From Aquiluna sp. (GTDB lineage: Bacteria; Actinomycetota; Actinomycetes; Actinomycetales; Microbacteriaceae): 10,251 nt of DNA. Below the pieces are notes generated by a model that was given only the letters and a program-made list of their open reading frames with translations, was not told the DNA's origin and did no database searches. This document shows positions 1 to 6,735 of the stretch, in pieces (the stretch's first letter is position 1; each line of letters starts with the position of its first letter). The stretch is taken from contig JADHKY010000035.1 of assembly GCA_016780945.1 (NCBI GenBank), positions 1 through 10,251 on the forward strand. The letters run 5' to 3'. Both the position numbers and the translations under genes were made by a program.

Positions 1-1347
1 AACCTGTGGGATGCCACGTGGTGCTGGGGCAATGCCGGTTAGCTCGAAGTTTCCAAGGCTCTTGTTGTCGCGAGTGAACTCACGCTCACCCTGGAAGACC
101 TGAATCGAAACAGATGGCTGGTTGTCATCTGCCGTTGTGAAGGTCTCACTTCGCTTAGTTGGAATCGCGGTGTTGCGCTCGATGAGCTTGGTCATGATGC
201 CACCCTTGGTCTCAATACCCAGGGAAAGTGGTGTGACGTCAATAAGCAGCACATCCTTACGCTCACCCTTAATGACTCCGGCCTGCAGAGCTGCACCAAC
301 AGAGACAACCTCGTCAGGGTTCACACCCTTGTTTGGCTCCTTGCCGCCAAGCAGCTTGGTAACTAGTTCGTTTACAGCTGGCATGCGGGTCGAACCACCC
401 ACCATTACAACGTGAGCGATATCGCCGACCTTTACACCGGCTTCCTTGATTACGTCCTCGAATGGCTTGCGGGTGCGCTCAAGTAGGTCTGAGGTCAGCG
501 ACTCAAACTGGGCACGAGTTATGGTCTCATCCAGGTTTGCAGGTCCCGACTCAGTCAAGGACAGGTATGGAAGCTGAATCTGGGTCGAGGTCGACTGGCT
601 CAGCTCCTTCTTTGCCTGCTCGGCAGCCTCCTTGAGGCGCTGCAGTGCGATCTTGTCCGAAGACACGTCTACACCCGAGGTCTCCTTGAACTGCTTCACC
701 AGGTGGTCAACGACCCGCTGGTCCCAGTCATCTCCGCCGAGACGGTTGTCACCGGAGGTTGAACGAACCTGAATGGTCGAGAACTCGTCGTCCTTGCCAA
801 CCTCCAATAGCGAAACGTCAAACGTTCCACCACCTAGGTCAAACACCAGAATGAGCTCGTCTTCCTTGCCCTTGTCTAGGCCATAGGCCAGAGCTGCAGC
901 GGTTGGCTCGTTGATGATACGCAGCACGTTTAGGCCCGCAATCTCACCGGCCTCCTTGGTTGCCTGACGCTCGGCGTCGTTGAAGTAGGCGGGGACGGTA
1001 ATGACTGCGTCGGTGACGGACTCACCTAGGTAGGTCTCAGCGTCGCGCTTGAGCTTCATCAGGATGCGAGCGGAGATCTCCTGTGGGGTGTACTCCTTCT
1101 CGTCGACCTTGAACTTCCAGTCGGTTCCCATGTGGCGCTTCACCGAGCTAACGGTGCGGTCAACGTTGGTAACCGCCTGACGCTTTGCGGTTTCGCCAAC
1201 CAGGATGTTGCCATCCTTGGTGAATGCGACCACCGAAGGGGTGGTCCTGAATCCTTCTGCGTTTGCAATGACCTTCGGCTCGCCAGCCTCCAGCACGGTT
1301 ACCGCGCTGTTGGTGGTTCCTAGGTCGATACCTACTGCTCTACCCAT
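1..1347 (-). CDS. dnaK: Molecular chaperone DnaK (Hsp70), 3' end outside window
   Basis: This is the N-terminal 449 codons of the ATP-driven cytosolic chaperone DnaK, which refolds proteins with DnaJ and GrpE. Seen directly: the reverse strand reads MGRAVGIDLGTTNS at the start (phosphate-1 loop, residues 6-12), LVFDLGGGTFDVS near residue 168 (phosphate-2), and the interdomain linker DVLLIDVTPLSLG near residue 363. The last visible residues are ELTGIAPAPRGIPQV, in the beta-sandwich substrate-binding domain. The nucleotide-binding domain is therefore complete, while the rest of the substrate-binding domain and the helical lid (about 170 residues in the family) lie beyond base 1. The ATG at 1347 is fixed by the motif position and by AGGAGA 7 nt upstream. 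In actinobacteria dnaK usually leads a dnaK-grpE-dnaJ-hspR operon repressed by HspR; the HAIR sites upstream agree. The downstream partners are not in view. Confidence 0.98.
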   Translation of the reverse strand, partial: MGRAVGIDLGTTNSAVTVLEAGEPKVIANAEGFRTTPSVVAFTKDGNILVGETAKRQAVTNVDRTVSSVKRHMGTDWKFKVDEKEYTPQEISARILMKLKRDAETYLGESVTDAVITVPAYFNDAERQATKEAGEIAGLNVLRIINEPTAAALAYGLDKGKEDELILVFDLGGGTFDVSLLEVGKDDEFSTIQVRSTSGDNRLGGDDWDQRVVDHLVKQFKETSGVDVSSDKIALQRLKEAAEQAKKELSQSTSTQIQLPYLSLTESGPANLDETITRAQFESLTSDLLERTRKPFEDVIKEAGVKVGDIAHVVMVGGSTRMPAVNELVTKLLGGKEPNKGVNPDEVVSVGAALQAGVIKGERKDVLLIDVTPLSLGIETKGGIMTKLIERNTAIPTKRSETFTTADDNQPSVSIQVFQGEREFTRDNKSLGNFELTGIAPAPRGIPQV

Positions 1348-1354
1348 TGTGGTT

Positions 1355-1360
1355 TCTCCT
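1355..1360 (-). promoter_or_regulatory. dnaK ribosome binding site
   Basis: On the minus strand AGGAGA lies 7 nt before the dnaK ATG. It is the strongest Shine-Dalgarno match seen upstream of any gene in the window, as expected for a very highly expressed chaperone, and it fixes the start. Confidence 0.85.
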
Positions 1361-1384
1361 CTTTGTTCAAACCTTTTGACTCAA

Positions 1385-1405
1385 CTTGAGCCAACTGCAC
1401 TCAAG
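1385..1405. promoter_or_regulatory. HAIR operator 1 (HspR binding site), dnaK-proximal
   Basis: CTTGAGC-N7-ACTCAAG is an inverted repeat matching the actinobacterial HAIR consensus CTTGAGT-N7-ACTCAAG with one arm mismatch. The symmetric part extends to AACTTGAG/CTCAAGTT at 1383-1407. It ends 38 bp upstream of the dnaK ATG and overlaps the place where the -10 of the dnaK promoter is expected. Known biology: HspR, usually with DnaK as co-repressor, binds HAIR and silences the dnaK operon until heat or unfolding stress titrates DnaK. Repression by promoter occlusion is inferred from position. Confidence 0.93.
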
Positions 1406-1432
1406 TTTCAGTTATGTCAACACGATTGTCAA
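1404..1432 (-). promoter_or_regulatory. Candidate dnaK promoter with tandem TTGACA hexamers
   Basis: Reading leftward, two perfect TTGACA hexamers occur 12 bp apart (1432-1427 and 1420-1415). From the first, a 17-bp spacer leads to GAAACT (1409-1404), a weak -10 that overlaps HAIR 1. The second has no good -10 at normal spacing. A second candidate lies further upstream: TTGAGT in HAIR 2 (1467-1462), 17 bp, then TGGAAT (1444-1439). Which of these is used cannot be settled from sequence alone. Confidence 0.45.
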
Positions 1433-1447
1433 GTATTTATTCCAAAA

Positions 1448-1468
1448 CTTGAGCGAAGTTCACTCAAG
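1448..1468. promoter_or_regulatory. HAIR operator 2 (HspR binding site), transporter-proximal
   Basis: A second CTTGAGC-N7-ACTCAAG with exactly the same arms as HAIR 1 but a different spacer. Flanking bases extend the dyad to AAAACTTGAG/CTCAAGTTTT at 1444-1472. Its start is 63 bp from the start of HAIR 1, about six helical turns, so two HspR complexes would lie on the same face of the DNA. It lies 41 bp upstream of the first ATG of the divergent transporter gene, so it may serve either or both directions. Confidence 0.93.
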
Positions 1469-1477
1469 TTTTAGATA
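1449..1477 (+). promoter_or_regulatory. Candidate promoter of the UMF1 transporter inside HAIR 2
   Basis: TTGAGC (1449-1454, the left HAIR 2 arm) is followed after exactly 17 bp by TAGATA (1472-1477). The -10 is only a fair match. A start near 1484 would give a short leader before the ATG at 1510. If real, HspR bound at HAIR 2 would cover this promoter. Based only on spacing and hexamer similarity. Confidence 0.35.
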
Positions 1478-1509
1478 TTCACCGACTCGTCACCAATTCA
1501 TTGGCCACC

Positions 1510-2859
1510 ATGAGCTCTAAAAGGACTACTCTCAACCTCATGAGCAATGACGCTGTTGAAACTAAGAAGCCTCGTGGCACATTTGCCTGGGCACTATGGG
1601 ACTGGGCAGAACAGCCTTTCCCCACTATCTTTTCCACCTTCATCTTCCCGATCTACATCACAAGCGCTGCGTTTGGTCCCGAGGAAGACACCTCCAGGGC
1701 ACTGGGTCTAGCAGCCACCATCGCCGGTATTGCAGTTGCGATTGTCGCTCCGGTGTTCGGGCGAAGGAGCGACGAAGCCGGTCGGAGGAAGTTCTGGCTA
1801 TTTATAAACACCTTGATCCTCTCGGGAGTAATGGCAAGCCTGTTCTTTATTGAGCCAAACCCGCAGATGCTCTGGATTGGTCTGATCATCTTCTCCTTCG
1901 GTGGTTTTGTTCAGGAGATAGCGTTCATCAACTACTACGCCATGCTCAAACAGGTTTCGAAACCAAGCAACATAGGCAAGGTCTCGGGGTTTGCCTGGGG
2001 GCTTGGCTATATCGGTGGAATCTTGCTGCTACTTATCTCTCTGGTTGGGTTTGTGCAGACCGAGACTCCCTGGTTTGGCATCCCCCTAGATGACGCGTTG
2101 AATGTCAGGGCGGTATTCCTCTTCAGCGCAATCTGGTTCCTGGTCTTCTCAATTCCGCTTTTCCTCACGGTTCCGGAGGTAAAAGCAAAGCCGGACCGCG
2201 TCAAGGAAAACATCGTCGAGAGCTACTTCAAGCTCTGGGCCCAGCTCAAGTCCCTATACAGGCAGGCCCCTGAGACCCTTAAGTTCCTGATCGCGAGTGC
2301 GATTTATCGAGATGGTCTCTCTGGAGTGTTTGCATTTGGTGGCGCCCTCGGAGCCCTCGCCTTTGGCTTTGAGCTAGCAGAGGTGATTCTGTTTGGTATT
2401 GCTGCAAATATCACCGCCGGCATTGGGGCGATGGTTGGTGGGTTCTTCGACGACAAGATTGGCGGCAAGCGCACCATCATGATCTCGCTGATTGGCCTCA
2501 CGGTGGCGGGCTTTGGAGTCTTCCTGTTCGCATCACTTGGACCAATCACCTACTGGATCGGTGGACTAATCCTTACGCTCTTCGTTGGGCCTGCCCAGGC
2601 CGCCTCGAGGGCTTTCGTCGCTAAGTTCACCCCCGAAGGTCGCGATGGCGAGGTAATGGGCCTCTACATGACCACGGGACGTGCGGTTAGCTTCCTAAGC
2701 CCGATGCTCTGGACTGCCTCAATCTCGTTGGCTCTCACCTTTGGCTACACAAACGCCGAGGCCACGGTCTGGGGAATTCTGGGTCTAATGGTTGTTCTAG
2801 TTGCCGGAATCCTGCTGCTTTGGAGAGTTAGCCCCAACCCGCAGGTTATTAGCGACTAA
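1510..2859 (+). CDS. UMF1-family MFS transporter (Atg22/YxiO-like)
   Basis: An integral membrane protein of the major facilitator superfamily with about 12 hydrophobic segments. Family signs seen directly: WALWDWAEQPFPTIFSTFIFPIY in the first helix (the UMF1/Atg22 WDWA-type signature), GRRSDEAGRRK in the loop 2-3 MFS motif, GFAWGLGYIGG in the middle, and GPAQAASRAF with the later GLYMTTGRAVSFLSP, both typical of UMF1 proteins. Length (449 residues from this start) is normal for the family. Bacterial members have no settled substrate; the yeast relative Atg22 exports amino acids from the vacuole. The start is uncertain: TTG 1501, ATG 1510 and ATG 1540 are all in frame, none has a good Shine-Dalgarno at normal distance, and the conserved part begins only after residue 20. 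The gene is divergent from dnaK and shares its HAIR-containing region, so heat-shock control is possible. No terminator is visible before the next gene, 25 bp on. Confidence 0.9.
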   Translation: MSSKRTTLNLMSNDAVETKKPRGTFAWALWDWAEQPFPTIFSTFIFPIYITSAAFGPEEDTSRALGLAATIAGIAVAIVAPVFGRRSDEAGRRKFWLFINTLILSGVMASLFFIEPNPQMLWIGLIIFSFGGFVQEIAFINYYAMLKQVSKPSNIGKVSGFAWGLGYIGGILLLLISLVGFVQTETPWFGIPLDDALNVRAVFLFSAIWFLVFSIPLFLTVPEVKAKPDRVKENIVESYFKLWAQLKSLYRQAPETLKFLIASAIYRDGLSGVFAFGGALGALAFGFELAEVILFGIAANITAGIGAMVGGFFDDKIGGKRTIMISLIGLTVAGFGVFLFASLGPITYWIGGLILTLFVGPAQAASRAFVAKFTPEGRDGEVMGLYMTTGRAVSFLSPMLWTASISLALTFGYTNAEATVWGILGLMVVLVAGILLLWRVSPNPQVISD

Positions 2860-2860
2860 T

Positions 2861-2877
2861 TTCTACAACCTGTAGAA
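2861..2877. promoter_or_regulatory. Probable BlaI-type operator
   Basis: TTCTACA-N3-TGTAGAA is a perfect 7-bp-arm palindrome placed just before the repressor gene. It contains the TACA...TGTA half-sites known for BlaI/MecI operators, though with 3 central bases where the staphylococcal sites have 2. Its right arm overlaps the -10 of the repressor promoter, so autorepression is the simple reading (inference). Confidence 0.8.
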
Positions 2878-2878
2878 T
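2873..2878 (+). promoter_or_regulatory. -10 box of the blaI-like gene, leaderless transcript
   Basis: TAGAAT matches the TATAAT consensus at 5 of 6 bases and ends 6 nt before the A of the ATG at 2885. That distance puts the transcription start on the start codon, the usual layout of leaderless actinobacterial mRNAs. It also explains the lack of any ribosome binding site. No clear -35 is seen 16-18 bp upstream. Confidence 0.65.
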
Positions 2879-2884
2879 TACTGC

Positions 2885-3241
2885 ATGGCAATAAAGCGCA
2901 AGCAGGGTGAACTCGAGTCAGAGGTGCTTGGCTGTCTCTGGGACAGGCCAGCGGGACTGACGAGCCAGCAAATACTTGCGCTATTGGGTGATGACAGCAT
3001 CAAGATCACCACGGTATTAACTGTGCTGTCGCGGCTTGAGGACAAGAACCTCGTCACCAAGGCCGCAGGCCCTGGCAGGGGCTTTATCTTTCAAGCCGTA
3101 ACCACACGCGAGCAGCACACCGCCAAAGCACTAGTTGAACTAGTCGGGCAAATAGGTAATCCTGCGGCAGTATTTAGCCATTTCGCCAGCGGGCTCTCGG
3201 CCAAACAGCTCAAAGAACTCAAGGAAGCACTCGACAAGTAG
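2885..3241 (+). CDS. BlaI/MecI/CopY-family transcriptional repressor
   Basis: A 118-residue winged-helix DNA-binding repressor (Penicillinase_R family), close to the usual 120-130 residues. The N-terminal half has the family pattern: GELESEVLGCLWDRPAGLTSQQI (residues 8-30), then the recognition region ITTVLTVLSRLEDKNLV (41-57), then the wing GPGRGFIFQAV (62-72). The C-terminal part (from about 75) is the helical dimerisation region. Known family role: it holds its target promoters shut until a membrane M56 peptidase triggers its cleavage. The gene just downstream encodes such a peptidase 9 bp away, so the two form a typical two-gene regulatory operon. No obvious Asn-Phe cleavage pair like that of staphylococcal BlaI is seen. 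No beta-lactamase or penicillin-binding protein gene is in the window, so the regulon and the inducer are unknown. Confidence 0.92.
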   Translation: MAIKRKQGELESEVLGCLWDRPAGLTSQQILALLGDDSIKITTVLTVLSRLEDKNLVTKAAGPGRGFIFQAVTTREQHTAKALVELVGQIGNPAAVFSHFASGLSAKQLKELKEALDK

Positions 3242-3250
3242 TCTCTTTAG

Positions 3251-3958
3251 GTGGAGAACAACCTCTATCTCTTGATACTCCTGTTGGAGTGGGTGCTGCT
3301 GGTAACAATCGCAGCCCCGATGTTCTTCGCGGGCAGATTTCGCGGTGCTCCAACCCTAGGCATCTACCTCTGGCTGACCTCGCTGTTTAGCAGCATCTTG
3401 GCAACCGTTGGCGCCTTTGGTCTTGCCAGCTACTCCGTCTTCACCACCTATCAAAACCTTCAGGCTGAAGATGACCTCGGCTTTGTTCTCATTGCAAGCT
3501 TTGCTCCATGGGTGCTCTTGGGCCTAGCAGGGATATTGATAGCGGTCGGTAACCAGAGGCTGGCACCATTGTTTGAGGTATCCCCGGAGCTTGGGGACAT
3601 GGAGAGCCTCGGTGGCCGCTACATCATGAACTATCGCAGGGCCAGAATCGTTGAGCTTGAGATCCCCGGCTATTTCGCGCTCACCCGAGATAAGACCATC
3701 TACCTCTCCAAAGCGGTCTTCGAGCTCCCGAGCAAGCAGCTCGATGCCATCCTCAGACACGAATACGGCCACATCAAACTCAGGCACGGTCTAATCAAGA
3801 AACTTGCCTATCTCATCTATCAACTAATGCCCTGGGTGGTGGCATCAAGGGCACTCAAGCGTGAGGTGGATGTTCTTTGTGAGCTGGCTGCAGATAAATA
3901 CGCGCTCAAGAAGGTCTACTCGAAAGACCTCAGCGAGGCCAGGAGACTATTTATCTAG
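3251..3958 (+). CDS. M56-family membrane metallopeptidase (BlaR1-like, no sensor domain)
   Basis: A membrane-embedded zinc peptidase, probable partner of the BlaI-like repressor encoded 9 bp upstream. Seen directly: hydrophobic segments at about residues 4-27, 35-62 and 78-100, a cytosolic peptidase domain with HEYGH at 170-174 (HExxH zinc/catalytic motif), and the downstream ELAAD at 211-215 that supplies the likely third ligand. A weaker hydrophobic stretch lies at 182-198. The start is GTG, chosen because it closely follows the repressor stop and just precedes the first helix; there is no Shine-Dalgarno, so coupling to the upstream gene is likely. At 235 residues it is shorter than many M56 proteins: it stops about 20 residues after the zinc ligands and has no extracytoplasmic sensor domain of BlaR1 type. 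It could be a naturally short form or C-terminally shortened. Its last 12 bp overlap the convergent dcd gene. Confidence 0.85.
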   Translation: MENNLYLLILLLEWVLLVTIAAPMFFAGRFRGAPTLGIYLWLTSLFSSILATVGAFGLASYSVFTTYQNLQAEDDLGFVLIASFAPWVLLGLAGILIAVGNQRLAPLFEVSPELGDMESLGGRYIMNYRRARIVELEIPGYFALTRDKTIYLSKAVFELPSKQLDAILRHEYGHIKLRHGLIKKLAYLIYQLMPWVVASRALKREVDVLCELAADKYALKKVYSKDLSEARRLFI

Positions 3959-4543
3959 CGGCTCGTTGCCCACGTCGGTGATGTGAAATCTGAGGTGGCT
4001 GCGCGATGCAGTTGGACCGCGCTGCCCCTGATACCTCGAACCATACTTCTCGCTTCCGTATGGGTTCTCACTTGCAGAGGAGAGCTGGAAGAAACAGAGC
4101 TGACCTATCTTCATCCCCGGCCAGAGCTTGATGGGCAGAGTTGCCACGTTAGAAAGCTCTAGTGTCACGTGACCCTGGAAACCTGGGTCAACAAAGCCTG
4201 CGGTTGAGTGGGTCAGAAGGCCCAGTCTTCCAAGCGAGCTCTTGCCCTCTAGCCTTGCGGCTATATCGTCTGGAAGAGATACGTATTCAAAGGTTGAGCC
4301 GAGCACAAACTCTCCCGGGTGCAGGATAAAGGCCTCGTCTGAGTCGACCTCAACGAACCTCGTTAGGTCATCCTGCTGCTCACGCGGATCAATAAACGGA
4401 TACTTGTGGTTGTCGAAAAGCCTGAAGAAGCGATCAAGTCGAACATCGATGCTGCTGGGCTGCAAGAGCTCCATGTTCAGTGGCTCTAGGCCAATGCGAC
4501 CAGCCTCTATTTGCTTTTTAATATCACCATCTGAGAGCAGCAT
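3947..4543 (-). CDS. dcd: dCTP deaminase, probably bifunctional (dCTP to dUMP)
   Basis: A cytosolic nucleotide enzyme that deaminates dCTP. In the actinobacterial form it also hydrolyses the dUTP formed, giving dUMP for thymidylate synthesis. The 198 residues closely resemble the mycobacterial bifunctional enzyme: MLLSDGDI start, LQPSSIDVRLD (27-37), LHPGEFVLGST (74-84), EGKSSLGRLGLLTHSTAGF (99-117), WPGMKIGQLC (141-150), and YGSRYQGQRGPTASRS near the end. Catalytic Glu129 (in GHVTLEL) and Ala115 fall at the same numbers as in the M. tuberculosis protein. The C-terminus runs about 8 residues longer (ending VGNEPLDK), and this tail is encoded in the region overlapping the M56 gene. The ATG is set by the conserved MLLSD N-terminus although no Shine-Dalgarno is visible. 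It lies 12 bp after the mmpL stop, so the two are probably co-transcribed. Confidence 0.96.
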   Translation of the reverse strand: MLLSDGDIKKQIEAGRIGLEPLNMELLQPSSIDVRLDRFFRLFDNHKYPFIDPREQQDDLTRFVEVDSDEAFILHPGEFVLGSTFEYVSLPDDIAARLEGKSSLGRLGLLTHSTAGFVDPGFQGHVTLELSNVATLPIKLWPGMKIGQLCFFQLSSASENPYGSEKYGSRYQGQRGPTASRSHLRFHITDVGNEPLDK

Positions 4544-4555
4544 GGGTAGAGGTTA

Positions 4556-6676
4556 TCAGTGAGAAAGCCCGGCCTTCTCATAGAGCCGCTTGAGCCACTT
4601 TGGTGCCCACCAGTTCGCGCCGCCCAAGAGCCTCATAATTGCCGGGACCAAAAAGCCCCTGATTAGGGTCGCATCCAGCAAGATGGCAACCGCAATACCC
4701 AGACCCAGCATCTTCATGATCGAAACACCGCTCGAGGCAAATGCGCCGAATGTCACAGCCAAAATAAGCGCGGCGGCCGTGATGATTCTGCCCGAGCGCT
4801 GCAGCCCGAGAGCAACCGAGTTCACGGTGTTGAAGCCGGCATCGTGTTGCTCCTTGATGCGGCTTAGTAAAAACAGCTCGTAGTCCATTGATAAACCAAA
4901 TGCCACCAGCGCAATCATCACCACTGACGATGTGTCGATGGTGCCGGTGACGGAGTATTCGCCTATCAACCACTGCAGCTCACCGTTTTGGAAGATCCAG
5001 CCGATAAGTCCAAACACGGCACCCAGCGAGAGCACGTTCAACAAAATCGCTTTCAGCGGCAAAACGAGGCTGCCGGTGAAGAGGAAGAGCAGTATGAAAG
5101 TCGAGATAAAGACCCAGAGCGCCGCAATTGGCAAGGCCTGTTCAATACCCTGCTGGCTGTCGGTGTAGTAGGCACCACCACCACCTATGAGGTACTCATC
5201 GACCTCAACATCCAAAGACCTCAGCGCCACAACCTGCTCCAGTCCCTCCGGACTTCTTGGCTCAAGATCGGTGATGGCATTGATTCTCACCCAGTCCGAC
5301 TCCTCCTGAGTTGGCACGATCGCAACCCGTACGATGTCTTCCTGGTCCGCGACAACGTCGATGAATTCATTGACCTGTTCGTCAGTGCCCTTGACCAATA
5401 TCTCGATTGGGGAAGTCTCTCTACCCTCAAAGCGCTCTCTCAACATATCGCTCGCGACCCTTGCCGGTGAGTCAGCAGGCAGCACCCGGTCATCGGACTG
5501 GCCAAACACAACCGAGCTGGAGAGTGAAAACAGAGATGCCAGGAACAAAAGGCCAACGAACAAAACCGGCAGCGGCCGGCGCATCGTAAAACGCGCGATC
5601 TTTTCCCAAGCGCCGGTGTCTTTCGGAGCCAAATCCCGCTTTATCAGCCTGATGCTGTTGACCCTGTCGCCCAGAAGGTTCAGCATTGCTGGGACCGCAA
5701 CCGCAGCACCCAAAATTGCGAAAATAACCACCGCAACGCCAGCGAGCGCAAATGACTGCAGGAAATACTGCGGGAAAAACACCATTGAAACCAAGACCAG
5801 AGCCACTGTTAGGCCGGAGAACAGCACCGTTTTGCCGGCTGATGCGACCGTGTTTGAGACCGAAGTTGCAACATCGTTGCCTGCAGCCCGCTCCTCGCGG
5901 AAGCGGTTCACGACCAAGAGGCTGTAGTCAATACCGAGGCCAAGGCCAAGGCCGGTTACGAGGTTGAGGGCAAAGATGCTCACGTCGGTGAACTGGCTGC
6001 CAATCCAGATGATCAAGAAAGACCCGACAATTGCAAGCCCGCCAACAAAAAGCGGTAGACCTGCGGCAACAAGAGAGCCAAAAACAAAGATCAGCAGTAA
6101 CACCACGATTGGAACAGCCACTATTTCGGCCCTAATGATGTCCTCATAGATGGTTTCGTTGATGGCCTTGGTCACGGCCCCAAAACCTGAGACGTGCACC
6201 TGAGCACCCTGGTAGTCGCCGGTGTAATCATCGACGATCTCGGCAACTACAGGCGTCTGGTCGACTTTGTTGTCCAAATCAACTAGTAGGTAGATGAGCT
6301 TGCCGTCTTCGCTCTTGAGGTTTGGCGGGGAACCAAGGGTGTAGTAGTTGAGAACCGAATCAACACCCTCGATGTCCAAGAGGTCTGCGCTCAGCTCCTG
6401 CACGAGTTCAAAGTGAACTGGGAAACCATTTGCATCTGTTTCATCGGCATCAGATGGCAGGTCGACAAGGACGAGCACCTCCGCCGGATCAACACCAAAC
6501 TCACTCTGAAGCAGCTCGGTTACCAGAGTCGAATCGGAGTTTGGGTTGTCGTAGCCACCGCCCTTGAGAGCGCCAAAAGCCTGAAACCCCCAGAAAGAGG
6601 AGAGGACGACAAGGCTCACAAAACCAAACAAAATCAGCTTTGAGCGCCTCACCACGAGATTGCCGATGCGGCGCAT
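4556..6676 (-). CDS. MmpL-family RND membrane transporter
   Basis: A 706-residue inner-membrane transporter of the MMPL/RND superfamily, driven by the proton gradient; actinobacterial members export lipids, glycolipids or drugs. Layout seen: one N-terminal helix (12-34), a large extracytoplasmic domain (about 40-185), five helices (about 186-335), then the same pattern repeated (helix 368-392, domain 395-510, helices 512-685). The proton-relay Asp-Tyr pairs of MmpL proteins are intact: GLGIDYSLLVVNRFREE (Asp250-Tyr251) and FGLSMDYELFLLSRIKEQ (Asp598-Tyr599). DATLIRGFLVPAIMRLLG (668-685) near the end is also typical. Length is standard for the short members without a long C-terminal tail. The ATG is supported by AAGGA 5 nt upstream. 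dcd follows after 12 bp. The substrate cannot be read from sequence; the closest functional type could be lipid export or a YdfJ-like drug/stress exporter. Confidence 0.93.
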   Translation of the reverse strand: MRRIGNLVVRRSKLILFGFVSLVVLSSFWGFQAFGALKGGGYDNPNSDSTLVTELLQSEFGVDPAEVLVLVDLPSDADETDANGFPVHFELVQELSADLLDIEGVDSVLNYYTLGSPPNLKSEDGKLIYLLVDLDNKVDQTPVVAEIVDDYTGDYQGAQVHVSGFGAVTKAINETIYEDIIRAEIVAVPIVVLLLIFVFGSLVAAGLPLFVGGLAIVGSFLIIWIGSQFTDVSIFALNLVTGLGLGLGIDYSLLVVNRFREERAAGNDVATSVSNTVASAGKTVLFSGLTVALVLVSMVFFPQYFLQSFALAGVAVVIFAILGAAVAVPAMLNLLGDRVNSIRLIKRDLAPKDTGAWEKIARFTMRRPLPVLFVGLLFLASLFSLSSSVVFGQSDDRVLPADSPARVASDMLRERFEGRETSPIEILVKGTDEQVNEFIDVVADQEDIVRVAIVPTQEESDWVRINAITDLEPRSPEGLEQVVALRSLDVEVDEYLIGGGGAYYTDSQQGIEQALPIAALWVFISTFILLFLFTGSLVLPLKAILLNVLSLGAVFGLIGWIFQNGELQWLIGEYSVTGTIDTSSVVMIALVAFGLSMDYELFLLSRIKEQHDAGFNTVNSVALGLQRSGRIITAAALILAVTFGAFASSGVSIMKMLGLGIAVAILLDATLIRGFLVPAIMRLLGGANWWAPKWLKRLYEKAGLSH

Positions 6677-6735
6677 GATGTTCCTTAGTGAGTCTGAAGT
6701 AAATACATTCGCAGAATCCGTGAAAAGATTCCTGA
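6677..6735. promoter_or_regulatory. Divergent promoter region between mmpL and the DUF2834-esterase gene
   Basis: This 59-bp gap must hold the signals for both divergent genes. Leftward: AAGGA Shine-Dalgarno for mmpL (within 6681-6686) and a possible TTTACT -10 further upstream. Rightward: TACATT (6704-6709) is a possible -10 without a good -35. Two small dyads are present: GAATC-N8-GATTC (6714-6731) and CTGAATGTTCAG (6732-6743, which contains the rightward ATG). These might be operators, but arms of 5 bp are weak evidence. Confidence 0.4.

Noticed and set aside
122..415. A 97-codon + strand frame opposite dnaK
   Set aside because: Antisense shadow of the conserved DnaK ATPase domain and linker; the translation shows no family pattern.
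2829..2884. Terminator after the UMF1 transporter gene
   Set aside because: The only dyad in the gap is TTCTACA-N3-TGTAGAA, which is AT-rich with a 3-nt loop and no T-tail. It fits an operator better than a terminator, so read-through into the blaI-like gene remains possible.
4988..5927. Two long + strand open frames (160 and 197 codons) opposite mmpL
   Set aside because: They lie wholly antisense to a transporter with complete RND motifs. Their translations are low-complexity Ser/Thr/Arg/Ala mixtures with no recognisable domain and no ribosome binding site.
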